Source of the DNA: Dehalococcoidales bacterium
GTDB lineage: Bacteria; Chloroflexota; Dehalococcoidia; Dehalococcoidales; ARS1013
NCBI GenBank assembly: GCA_002690375.1
Contig: NZEH01000021.1
Coordinates: 1,843 to 7,279, forward strand
Length of the DNA stretch: 5,437 bases
Reading direction: 5' to 3'
The position numbers were made by a program, and so were the translations under genes. The notes beneath the pieces were generated by a model. That model was given only the letters and a program-made list of their open reading frames with translations, did not search any database and had not been told where the DNA came from. This document shows positions 1-5,437 of this stretch, one piece after another (the stretch's first letter is position 1; each line of letters begins with the position of its first letter).

Positions 1-437
1 CCCACTACGGCGGAAAACCGGGCACCTCGGGGCTCATCAGTGGTGAAGGAACGAACTATGAAGTAGGCTACGTAGATGAACCAGAGAACAAGAGTGGCCG
101 TCAAGCGGGGTTCCCAGCTCCACCATACCCCCCAAGCCAGTGGATGCTTGGCCCAGATGGAGCCGACGATAAGAGCCAAGGAGGTGAAGACAAGGCCAAT
201 CTCAGCCGAGGAGTAAGCGAGGATATCCCATTTGCTTTTCCTTTTAGTAAGATAGAGGATGCTGCTAATAAAGACAACAAGGAAGGCCAGCAAAGCTAGC
301 CATCCCATAGGAACCATAAGGTAGAAAATCCTCTGCACAATCCCCATTGTCTTTTCAGTAGGGACATAGATAAAGACAAGATACAGGCTAACCAGCATCA
401 GTACCAAGTTCAGCCCAAGCAGGATTTTACTCTTCAT
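1..437 (-). CDS. ccmC: CcmC heme exporter/heme-handling protein, N-terminal part (3' end outside window)
   Basis: Partial CDS: 145 complete codons are visible and the frame is open at the left edge. CcmC is an integral membrane protein of the HemC/CcsA (WWD) family that presents heme to the chaperone CcmE on the outer face of the membrane. Visible: membrane segments near residues 5-25, 40-64, 75-95 and 113-129. The loop QRIFYLMVPMGW (35-46) matches the family's first external loop, and WGVWWSWEPRLT (102-113) is the tryptophan-rich heme motif. The start is ATG at 437, with GGAGAGGGG just upstream and an in-frame stop at 461-459. Oddities: the position normally His in the YxHVP loop is Met41, the usual Asp of the WWD motif is Glu109, and the segment before it reads WAKHPLAWG, about two residues longer than in E. 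coli, with a new His98. The second half, with the other conserved His, is not in the window. The family call is firm; heme-handling details are uncertain. Confidence 0.93.
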   Translation of the reverse strand, partial: MKSKILLGLNLVLMLVSLYLVFIYVPTEKTMGIVQRIFYLMVPMGWLALLAFLVVFISSILYLTKRKSKWDILAYSSAEIGLVFTSLALIVGSIWAKHPLAWGVWWSWEPRLTATLVLWFIYVAYFIVRSFTTDEPRGARFSAVV

Positions 438-439
438 AA

Positions 440-448
440 CCCCTCTCC
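440..448 (-). promoter_or_regulatory. ribosome binding site of ccmC
   Basis: In the mRNA sense this reads GGAGAGGGG followed by TT and ATG. The GGAG core lies 7 nt before the start codon. It sits in the 29-nt ccmB-ccmC gap, the longest non-coding stretch in the window, which holds no other visible signal. Confidence 0.7.
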
Positions 449-466
449 AGGATAAAGTTTACCATT

Positions 467-1138
467 TTATTCCTCAATAACAAAGGCAAAGATAAGGTAT
501 GACACCACCAGGAAGATAACATCAAAGGCAACTATTATCTGAAGCCATGATGCTAGACTGCCCCAGTCTTTGCTAGAAAGTGCCAGCTCCGAAGCATTAA
601 CAGCACTAATGATTATGGGAGTAACTATGGGCAGAAAGAGTATGGGCAGTACCATCTCTCGCGCCCTAGTGTTAACCGCCATGGCAGAAAATAGGGTGCC
701 AACGGCAGCAAAGCCCACAGTAGTTAAGAAAGTGATGGCTATTAGCTGTGGGGAGAGAACTGCTATATTAAAAAGTAGGGCGAAGATAGGTAAGGTGACG
801 GCTTCAACAACGAGCATAAAGAGCAAACTACCCATCAGCTTGCCCACATAGATAGTCTCCCGGCTTACCGGGCATGCCATTAAGCCTTCAAGGCAGCTCT
901 CATCTCTCTCCATGATAAAGGCTCGGTTTAAACTTAATACGCCGGCAAAGGCGAATGTCACCCATAGGATACCGGGGGCTACCAGATTCATTGTTTCCTG
1001 ATTGGCACTAAAGGCGAAATTAAAGATAACAATTACCAGCAAAGCAAAAACCAGTACCGAGGAGACTGTCTCCTTGGTTCGCGTTTCAGAGAGAACATCT
1101 TTCCAAGCGATGGCTATCGCTTTACTTAAGAATCTCAT
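467..1138 (-). CDS. ccmB: CcmB, ABC transporter permease for cytochrome c maturation
   Basis: This 223-residue protein is close to the usual CcmB length of about 220. CcmB is the membrane subunit that works with the ATPase CcmA and associates with CcmC to release holo-CcmE. Six hydrophobic segments are visible, near residues 25-43, 52-69, 101-125, 131-154, 163-179 and 198-220. Family landmarks are the N-terminal amphipathic stretch before FALLVIVIFNFAF, the cytosolic loop with ERDESCLEGLMACPVSR (77-93), and PILFLPIVTPIIIS (165-178). The start was set at ATG 1138, two nt after the ccmA stop (TGAGCATG), which suggests translational coupling. The frame stays open to a TTG at 1156, but that would add only six residues, is not a preferred start codon and would overlap ccmA. 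No strong Shine-Dalgarno precedes the ATG, consistent with reinitiation. The gene is intact and sits in the conserved ccmA-ccmB-ccmC order. Confidence 0.94.
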   Translation of the reverse strand: MRFLSKAIAIAWKDVLSETRTKETVSSVLVFALLVIVIFNFAFSANQETMNLVAPGILWVTFAFAGVLSLNRAFIMERDESCLEGLMACPVSRETIYVGKLMGSLLFMLVVEAVTLPIFALLFNIAVLSPQLIAITFLTTVGFAAVGTLFSAMAVNTRAREMVLPILFLPIVTPIIISAVNASELALSSKDWGSLASWLQIIVAFDVIFLVVSYLIFAFVIEE

Positions 1139-1140
1139 GC

Positions 1141-1872
1141 TCAAATCACTGTGCAATGCTGGTAGGCCTCTTTTAAACCAGCCAGGTCTAAATCCTGCCT
1201 TGGCCGCCTAAAAGCAATCTTTCCTTTGGCTAAAATAGCCACCTGGTCGCAGACTTCAAGCCCTCGCTCCAGACTATGGCTGGTAAGGATGATAGTGTGC
1301 TTTCCTCCCCCTTCAGCTTTCAGTGCCTCCCATAGTAAAGAGGTAGCCTGCTGGTCTAATCCCGTTTCTGGTTCATCAAGCAGTATAATGGTCGGCTTGT
1401 GGAGCAGGGCACGAGCGATAGACAGCCTTTGCTGCATACCCCGGGAAAGGGTACCCACTCTATCATAAAGGCGAGAGGTCATGCCTACCATAGCTACTAT
1501 TTCGTTAATCCGTTCTTTGGGGCTGGGCACATCATACATACGGCTGTAGAATTTAAGGTTCTCATAGGCTGTAAGATTACTGTAAAGGAAAGTTTGGTGA
1601 CCAACTACGCCAATCCTACACTGGAGCTCCTCGGCACTACTTTTAGGACTCAAGCCATTAAGGAGAACTCTGCCTGAGGAGGGATTCATAATGGTAGCCA
1701 GCACCTTGATTAGGGTGGTCTTTCCCGCCCCATTAGGGCCGAAAATGACCAAAGACTCTCCTTGCTTTACCTCAAGGTCTATCCCTCTTAAGGCAAGGTG
1801 GGTACCGAAGGATTTAGTAAGCCCTTGGACCTTGATTGCCCAAGGCTGAGAAACAGAGCTAGTTCCTCTCAT
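1141..1872 (-). CDS. ccmA: CcmA, ABC transporter ATP-binding subunit for cytochrome c maturation
   Basis: A 243-residue cytosolic ATPase that pairs with CcmB and powers release of heme-loaded CcmE from CcmC. All ABC motifs are present in order: Walker A GPNGAGKTT (45-53), Q-loop Gln93 in VGHQTFLY, signature LSRGMQQR (142-149), Walker B IILLDEP (162-168, with Asp166 and Glu167), D-loop GLD (171-173) and switch His199 in TSHS. The short Q-loop-to-signature helical region fits CcmA better than import-type ABC proteins, and the adjacent ccmB and ccmC decide the assignment. It is longer than E. coli CcmA (about 207 residues), with roughly 11 extra residues at the N-terminus and a longer C-terminal tail. 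The ATG start overlaps the upstream stop by one nt (TAATG), and GAGGGG lies 9 nt before it. By sequence alone it could be a generic drug or heme-export ATPase; context makes CcmA very likely. Confidence 0.94.
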   Translation of the reverse strand: MRGTSSVSQPWAIKVQGLTKSFGTHLALRGIDLEVKQGESLVIFGPNGAGKTTLIKVLATIMNPSSGRVLLNGLSPKSSAEELQCRIGVVGHQTFLYSNLTAYENLKFYSRMYDVPSPKERINEIVAMVGMTSRLYDRVGTLSRGMQQRLSIARALLHKPTIILLDEPETGLDQQATSLLWEALKAEGGGKHTIILTSHSLERGLEVCDQVAILAKGKIAFRRPRQDLDLAGLKEAYQHCTVI

Positions 1873-3044
1873 TATCCGTTACCCCTCTTATCTTTTGGCC
1901 CTTGCGTTAACTCTATTAGTTGTGCCTTCTTCGTTGACCGCAGATTACGATATTTTTCTTCTTGGATTTTACCGGCCTCAAAATCGTCATCTAGTTGAGC
2001 CAGTTCACCTAGTAATCTTTGGCTCCTGTGCTGAAGACTACCTTTGGGGCTCACTGGTTGGAGCCTCTTCTTCCTTACGAAGAAGCTAAAGCCAAAACCA
2101 CCAGTCAGTAGCGCCAGTGTCAGGGTTACCCACAGAGTAGTTTGCTGGTTATCAACCCCGCTGGGTAAGCCGGAGAGATGAATATCTAGGATGTCACCCA
2201 AAGCAAGTTCTGGACTAGAAAGGTGATTATACCAAATATCTTCAATAACCATTGGTTCTTGGGCTACCAATTGGTCACCAGTCACATTGGTACCTTCACC
2301 CTGAACAACGAGGTCAAAGCTAGCCGTCGGATAATTCACCTCGTGAGAAAATGTATATGTACTCGAACTGTAGTCAACCATGTAGGAATAGTGTATCTCT
2401 TTAGCTCCGGGGAGAACAGGTATAGTATCAATAAGATCTTCCTCACTGTGATAGAAACAGCACTCCATCAGGTCACCGCCCGGTTGCAGTTCGCTGGCTC
2501 CCTCAGGCAGGGAAAACCGGAGTGTTTCCCTAGTTCCCCCGGGGGTAGGGGTGACTTCTTTTGAGCCGATATAAGTTAGGTCAGACCTATTTTCAACCAG
2601 AAAATAGTCCCACATCGTAAGGACACCTTGCACAATATATATGATGGTATGGGCTGCGGCCACTACGATTGCATCATCACTGGTAGTTGAGTCATAGACA
2701 GTGACCTCGGTAAATTTGCTTGTCTCTCCTTGGCTAAAGCTGAGCCATTCACTGCTGTAATTTGCCTCTTGGAAGGTGAGTTTTACTAGGTAACTGTAGC
2801 CAGGCTCAGTTGATAGTCCATCAAATATAAATTGACCTTCGGAATCAGTTTCAATAGTAGTTAAAGCCACTTCAGCATCGTGTAAATGGGTGTCCAGAGT
2901 GATTTCTTGGTTGGCAATACTGCTGCCATCTTCAGTTCCATTAACTACCAAACCTTCGATGATGCCGTCTTCAGCCGCCGAGACAGGCGCAGCTAGGTTT
3001 AAGGTAAATATCACCACCAGCAGAGCAATGCGCTTAATCAACAT
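1872..3044 (-). CDS. Secreted, membrane-anchored beta-domain protein with CcmI-like cytosolic tail; unknown role in Ccm operon
   Basis: A 390-residue protein, not a standard Ccm component. Residues 1-24 form a signal peptide (basic MLIKR, hydrophobic core, probable cleavage at VSA-A or SAA-E). Residues about 28-117 look like a carboxypeptidase-regulatory/transthyretin-like beta sandwich (GLVVNGT, then TDSEGQFIFDGL). Residues about 127-292 form a second, probably beta-rich region that I do not recognise; it holds the protein's only cysteines, adjacent Cys195-Cys196 in MECCFYH. A single membrane segment follows at 302-323, then KKR, giving an outside-in type I topology. The cytosolic tail (344-379) is a charged helical hairpin resembling the one in the gene just upstream. 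The start is ATG 3044, preceded by AAGGAGGA; the longer frame to a GTG at 3113 would bury the signal peptide. TTG at 3041, the next codon, has better Shine-Dalgarno spacing and is possible. Position between ccmH and ccmA suggests a role in Ccm complex assembly or apocytochrome/heme handling; this is inference. Confidence 0.85.
   Translation of the reverse strand: MLIKRIALLVVIFTLNLAAPVSAAEDGIIEGLVVNGTEDGSSIANQEITLDTHLHDAEVALTTIETDSEGQFIFDGLSTEPGYSYLVKLTFQEANYSSEWLSFSQGETSKFTEVTVYDSTTSDDAIVVAAAHTIIYIVQGVLTMWDYFLVENRSDLTYIGSKEVTPTPGGTRETLRFSLPEGASELQPGGDLMECCFYHSEEDLIDTIPVLPGAKEIHYSYMVDYSSSTYTFSHEVNYPTASFDLVVQGEGTNVTGDQLVAQEPMVIEDIWYNHLSSPELALGDILDIHLSGLPSGVDNQQTTLWVTLTLALLTGGFGFSFFVRKKRLQPVSPKGSLQHRSQRLLGELAQLDDDFEAGKIQEEKYRNLRSTKKAQLIELTQGPKDKRGNG
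1882..1889 (-). promoter_or_regulatory. ribosome binding site of ccmA
   Basis: Reads AAGAGGGG in the mRNA sense, inside the last codons of the upstream gene and 9 nt before the ccmA ATG. It supports the TAATG-coupled start. Confidence 0.6.
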
Positions 3045-3462
3045 GTCCTCCTTGACGTAGGCTGGTGCCGCAACGGGAACAGAAGCGGTCGCTCTCCCGG
3101 TATTTCGCCCCACACTGTGAGCAGAACCGTCCCTTATTCTGGCGTAGCTCCAGAATCCGCTTTTCTATATCGTCTTCTGTATTAGTACCCGCGTTCAAAT
3201 CATCAATATCTTTGAGAATAGAGATGGCTTTTCTTTTATATCTTGCCTCCAGGTCATGATAGTCTTCCTCAGTTAGGATGCCCGATTGAAGGTCAAATTC
3301 CATCTCCTTGAGCATGGAATAAGTGGTATCTCGTTTGGAGCGAAGTTCCTGCAACTTCTCATCTTCGGCTAAGCCCACTTTGGGCGCTCTTTGTCTGAGT
3401 AATGGATAGATAATGAAAGCGAAGGTCAACACGGTGAGTAGTACAGCAGTAAAAATGGTCAT
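3034..3462 (-). CDS. Small CcmI-like membrane protein with C-terminal zinc ribbon
   Basis: A 142-residue protein. Residues 3-22 are an N-terminal membrane segment followed by basic RQRAPK, so the C-terminal part should be cytosolic. Residues about 36-90 are a charged helical region containing LKEMEFDLQSGILTEEDY (51-68), the type of hairpin found in the N-terminal module of CcmI. Residues 114-131 form a zinc ribbon, CSQC-x10-CSRC (Cys114, 117, 128, 131). In Proteobacteria CcmI has two membrane segments, a cytosolic coil and a periplasmic TPR domain that binds apocytochrome; here the second segment and TPR domain are absent and a zinc ribbon takes their place. The ATG overlaps the ccmH stop by 4 nt (ATGA), and GGAGG lies 10 nt upstream. 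Its position just after ccmF-ccmH fits a CcmI-type partner of the heme ligation complex, but this is inferred. No symbol is given because it is not a full CcmI. Confidence 0.85.
   Translation of the reverse strand: MTIFTAVLLTVLTFAFIIYPLLRQRAPKVGLAEDEKLQELRSKRDTTYSMLKEMEFDLQSGILTEEDYHDLEARYKRKAISILKDIDDLNAGTNTEDDIEKRILELRQNKGRFCSQCGAKYRESDRFCSRCGTSLRQGGHVD
3046..3053 (-). promoter_or_regulatory. ribosome binding site setting the start of the 390-residue protein
   Basis: Strong AAGGAGGA in the mRNA sense, lying inside the last codons of the upstream zinc-ribbon gene. It is the main reason for rejecting the longer GTG start at 3113. Spacing is unusually short: only AC separates GGAGG from ATG 3044, whereas the following TTG codon at 3041 is 5 nt away. 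Confidence 0.7.
3070..3123 (-). other. zinc-ribbon domain (CxxC-x10-CxxC) in the CcmI-like protein
   Basis: Two CxxC knuckles, each followed by Gly (CSQCG and CSRCG), separated by ten residues: the classic short zinc-ribbon pattern. It is predicted cytosolic because it follows the basic side of the single N-terminal membrane segment. Such ribbons bind structural zinc and usually mediate protein contacts; what it binds here is unknown. Confidence 0.85.
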
Positions 3463-3947
3463 CTGAAACCGCCCTCCGAAAACTCCTCGAGTTCTTTTTC
3501 TAGGCGTTTGTGGTATTCCTCATCCTCTTCTTCAGACCTAGCACTAATTGAAGACTGTCTGCCTCGCTGCACCCATGTCTTTACAGCTAGATAGATTACT
3601 ACTCCACCGACCAATATGGCTATCGGGGTCAAGACCCAAAGCACAAGGTTAAAGCCCTGCTTGGGGGGTTCTGCCAGCACCTGTTCCCCGTACTGGGCAA
3701 CAAAGAACTGGATAATCTCCTCCCCTGATTCGTTTTGAGCCAGCTTCTCTCCAATCAAAGCTTCCATCGGCCCACCCACCGAACATTCAGTATGAGTGCA
3801 ACTGCTGAGAACCATGCCGCAGCCGCATTGGCAGATAATCTGGTCGGCTATATCGCTCACTGTGTGTTGCTCAGCCATTGCTGGAGTGGCCGGTAGAATA
3901 ACAAGGCTAATGAGAATCAGGGTGATAAAGAGTTTCTTTATGCTCAT
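3459..3947 (-). CDS. ccmH: CcmH-family thiol protein of cytochrome c maturation
   Basis: A 162-residue protein, about the usual length for the CcmH/CycL domain. CcmH is a membrane-anchored extracytoplasmic thiol protein that helps reduce the apocytochrome CxxCH site and works with CcmF in heme ligation. Residues 1-25 are a signal peptide ending TPAMA. The mature domain begins with HTVSDIADQIICQCGCG and continues to FFVAQYGEQVLAEPPKQGFN (81-100), a typical CcmH ending before the membrane segment (about 101-122). A charged cytosolic tail rich in Glu follows (138-156). Instead of the usual LRCxxC there is CQCGC with Cys39, Cys41 and Cys43, plus Cys50 and Cys55, five cysteines in 17 residues. The start is ATG 3947, with GGAGG 7 nt upstream and the ccmF stop 2 nt upstream; the 3' end overlaps the next gene (ATGA). 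The family call is confident, the redox chemistry is not. Confidence 0.9.
   Translation of the reverse strand: MSIKKLFITLILISLVILPATPAMAEQHTVSDIADQIICQCGCGMVLSSCTHTECSVGGPMEALIGEKLAQNESGEEIIQFFVAQYGEQVLAEPPKQGFNLVLWVLTPIAILVGGVVIYLAVKTWVQRGRQSSISARSEEEDEEYHKRLEKELEEFSEGGFR
3473..3477 (-). promoter_or_regulatory. ribosome binding site of the zinc-ribbon CcmI-like gene
   Basis: GGAGG in the mRNA sense, 10 nt before the ATG at 3462 and inside the 3' end of ccmH. It supports the ATGA-overlapping start. Confidence 0.6.
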
Positions 3948-3949
3948 CT

Positions 3950-5437
3950 TTATTCCTCCCCTTTCTTAGGCGTCTTGAAAGCCGGCGGTTTTCGCCGCTC
4001 CGGCCAGAATGCAATCACTCCCCCTAAAAGAAGAACCCAGCCCCCAATCCATATCCAGCTAATTAAAGGGTTAACCAGAACCTTGAAGGCAGTGGCGCCG
4101 TCCTCATCCCAGCCAACTAGAATGACATACAGGTCTTCGGCAAGGGTAGAGCGTCTGGCGACTTCGGTTACTGGCTGCTCATAGGTTCGGTGAAAGTATT
4201 TTTCTGGGGTTAGCTCGCCAAGCAATTTCCCCTTATTATAGACGGAGAGGGTAGCCGTAATCACCTCTTTATCTTCGGTTTGGTAATAGTCTATGTTCTC
4301 ATAAGTGAGGCTATAGTTTGAGATAGTCATCTCCTCGCCGGGCATAAGCGTCGCTTCCTTCTCTGTATTGTAAAAGGAAGAACCAACAACTCCGATGGCG
4401 ATTAAGATAATGGCAATGTGAACAATATAGCCACCATAACGAGGTCGATTAGCCCAAATCAAGCCAAAAAACGCCTTCAGATAATTTTCTGCTCTCATGC
4501 GATGGCGGGCTCTTGTCCCGCGGAACCACGCATAGAATATGGTATAGAGGACAAAGCAACATATGGAAAAGGCAACTAGAGCATACCACTGCCTTACCCC
4601 TAAAATAAAAAGAACTATTCCCAGAATCAGGGCTACCACCAAGGGTGAGAGAAAATTGCGAGTCAGGTTTTTGGTTGATGCCCGACGCCAACCAATTAAG
4701 GCACAAATCCCAGTAAGAAGAATAGTAATTAAGAAAATAGGTCCATTCACCTGGTTAAAGAAGGGTGGGCCAACGGTAATCCTAACCCCACGCACCCACT
4801 CAGAGATAAGTGGAAAAACCGTCCCCAGAAGAATGGCAAAAGCGGCGCCAACTAAGAGCAGGTTATTCAGCAGAAAAGTGCTTTCCCTGGAGATAAGGGA
4901 CTCCATCTCCGCCTCATCCTTAAGCTCATCACTGCGGTAGTAAAGTAAGCCCAACGAGCCGAAGAGAGTAACACCAATAAAGGCCAAGAAGAAGGGGCCT
5001 AGGGCGGACTCAGCAAAAGTGTGAACTGAGGAAAGGATACCGCTCCGGGTCAGAAAAGTGCCAAATATAGCCAAGATAAAGGTTAGTATTATCAGTACCA
5101 TATTCCAGACCTTAAGCAGCCCTCTCCTTCTCTGCATCATAATAGAATGAAGGAAGGCAGTCGCTACTAGCCAGGGCATAAAGCCAGCGTTCTCCACCGG
5201 GTCCCAAGCCCAGTAGCCCCCCCAACCCAGCTCCACATAGGCCCACCAAGCACCGAGAAGATTGCCCACTCCAAGGAAGAGCCAGGCTATAATTGACCAT
5301 CTTCTTATAGTGATGAGCCACTCATCGCTGAGTCTTCTAGTCAGCAAGGCAGCTATGGCAAAGGCAAAAGGGACGGTAAAGCCAACATAGCCAATCAGCA
5401 AAGCCGGTGGGTGAATTATCATCCCCGGATTCTCAAG
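3950..5437 (-). CDS. ccmF: CcmF cytochrome c heme lyase subunit, C-terminal part (5' end outside window)
   Basis: 495 codons plus stop are visible and the frame is open at the right edge, where it begins LENPGMIIHPP. In full-length CcmF this motif lies around residue 170, so the ATG at 5422 is an internal Met, not the start. CcmF is the large membrane protein of the heme-ligation complex that attaches heme from holo-CcmE to apocytochrome c. Numbering from the first visible codon: His9 in the HPP motif, the WWD-type motif WGGYWAWDPVEN (72-83), His97 (LHS), TFLTRSGILSSVH ending at His139, and a later His340 in GGYIVHIAI. The spacings 9-97-139 equal those of the E. coli histidines 173-261-303, and His340 corresponds to His491, so the heme-ligand set looks complete. 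A soluble external domain (about 352-450) precedes the last membrane segment (about 457-477). The tail overlaps the ccmH ribosome site; the stop is 2 nt before ccmH. The visible part has no frameshift. Confidence 0.96.
   Translation of the reverse strand, partial: LENPGMIIHPPALLIGYVGFTVPFAFAIAALLTRRLSDEWLITIRRWSIIAWLFLGVGNLLGAWWAYVELGWGGYWAWDPVENAGFMPWLVATAFLHSIMMQRRRGLLKVWNMVLIILTFILAIFGTFLTRSGILSSVHTFAESALGPFFLAFIGVTLFGSLGLLYYRSDELKDEAEMESLISRESTFLLNNLLLVGAAFAILLGTVFPLISEWVRGVRITVGPPFFNQVNGPIFLITILLTGICALIGWRRASTKNLTRNFLSPLVVALILGIVLFILGVRQWYALVAFSICCFVLYTIFYAWFRGTRARHRMRAENYLKAFFGLIWANRPRYGGYIVHIAIILIAIGVVGSSFYNTEKEATLMPGEEMTISNYSLTYENIDYYQTEDKEVITATLSVYNKGKLLGELTPEKYFHRTYEQPVTEVARRSTLAEDLYVILVGWDEDGATAFKVLVNPLISWIWIGGWVLLLGGVIAFWPERRKPPAFKTPKKGEE
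3955..3959 (-). promoter_or_regulatory. ribosome binding site of ccmH
   Basis: GGAGG in the mRNA sense, 7 nt before the ccmH ATG and embedded in the last codons of ccmF. It supports the start call and coupling to ccmF translation. Confidence 0.7.

Noticed and set aside
438..466. Promoter or terminator in the ccmB-ccmC gap
   Set aside because: Only 29 nt, containing a ribosome binding site; no hairpin plus T-run or -35/-10 pair can be seen.
570..851. Plus-strand open frame opposite ccmB, and similar ones at 1002-1211, 1226-1468, 1399-1677, 1798-1998, 1895-2089, 2223-2564, 3065-3259, 3975-4184 and 4563-4940
   Set aside because: All lie antisense to well-supported genes, with compositions typical of reverse-strand shadows and no recognisable domain.
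1139..1156. Longer ccmB start at TTG 1156
   Set aside because: Adds six residues inside ccmA; the ATG at 1138 directly follows the ccmA stop and gives the typical CcmB N-terminus.
3045..3113. N-terminal extension of the 390-residue protein to a GTG at 3113
   Set aside because: It overlaps the zinc-ribbon coding region by 80 nt, places 23 residues before a clear signal peptide, and has no advantage over ATG 3044 with its AAGGAGGA.
4449..4706. Minus-strand open frames at 4449-4706 and 5112-5321 inside ccmF
   Set aside because: They are out-of-frame readings within strongly supported ccmF sequence and have no family features.
5420..5422. ATG at 5422 as the start of ccmF
   Set aside because: This Met belongs to the internal PGMIIHPP motif, and the frame continues to the window edge with matching family sequence (LENPG), so the gene is truncated by the window.
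4002..5437. Tyr in the CcmF motif WGGYWAWD (E. coli has WGGWWFWD) as a sign of altered heme binding
   Set aside because: Tyr at this place seems an ordinary variation outside Proteobacteria, and all expected His residues are present at the right spacing.

Overview
The window is a single stretch of System I cytochrome c maturation (Ccm) genes, all on the minus strand, so it reads right to left. In transcription order it holds: ccmF (5' end beyond the right edge), a ccmH-type thiol protein, a small CcmI-like membrane protein with a C-terminal zinc ribbon, a 390-residue secreted and membrane-anchored beta-domain protein of unknown role, ccmA (ABC ATPase), ccmB (ABC permease) and the first half of ccmC (cut off by the left edge). 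Identities of CcmF, CcmH, CcmA, CcmB and CcmC rest on family motifs read directly from the translations.

The genes are packed as one operon. CcmF to CcmH has a 2-nt gap. CcmH and the zinc-ribbon gene overlap by 4 nt (ATGA). The zinc-ribbon gene and the 390-residue gene overlap by 11 nt. The 390-residue gene and ccmA share 1 nt (TAATG). CcmA to ccmB has a 2-nt gap, and ccmB to ccmC has 29 nt. No non-coding stretch exceeds 30 nt, and I see no promoter, terminator, RNA gene, mobile element, repeat or CRISPR. The promoter is probably upstream of ccmF, outside the window.

Expected division of labour, from knowledge of System I: CcmAB is an ABC module that uses ATP to release holo-CcmE from CcmC. 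CcmC loads heme onto CcmE. CcmF with CcmH and CcmI forms the synthetase that ligates heme to apocytochrome. CcmE, CcmG and CcmD are not visible and may lie outside.

The unusual part is the middle. The two genes between ccmH and ccmA are not standard Ccm genes. Both are predicted to put a similar CcmI-like helical hairpin in the cytosol: one ends in a zinc ribbon, the other carries a large extracytoplasmic beta domain. CcmC lacks the His expected in its first heme-binding loop (Met instead), and CcmH has a CxCxC cluster instead of the plain CxxC.

Organism: a bacterium of intermediate GC content. Gene order, the zinc-ribbon CcmI-like protein and the sequence style recall Chloroflexota, perhaps Dehalococcoidia-like uncultured lineages. 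This is an inference from general familiarity, not from a search.
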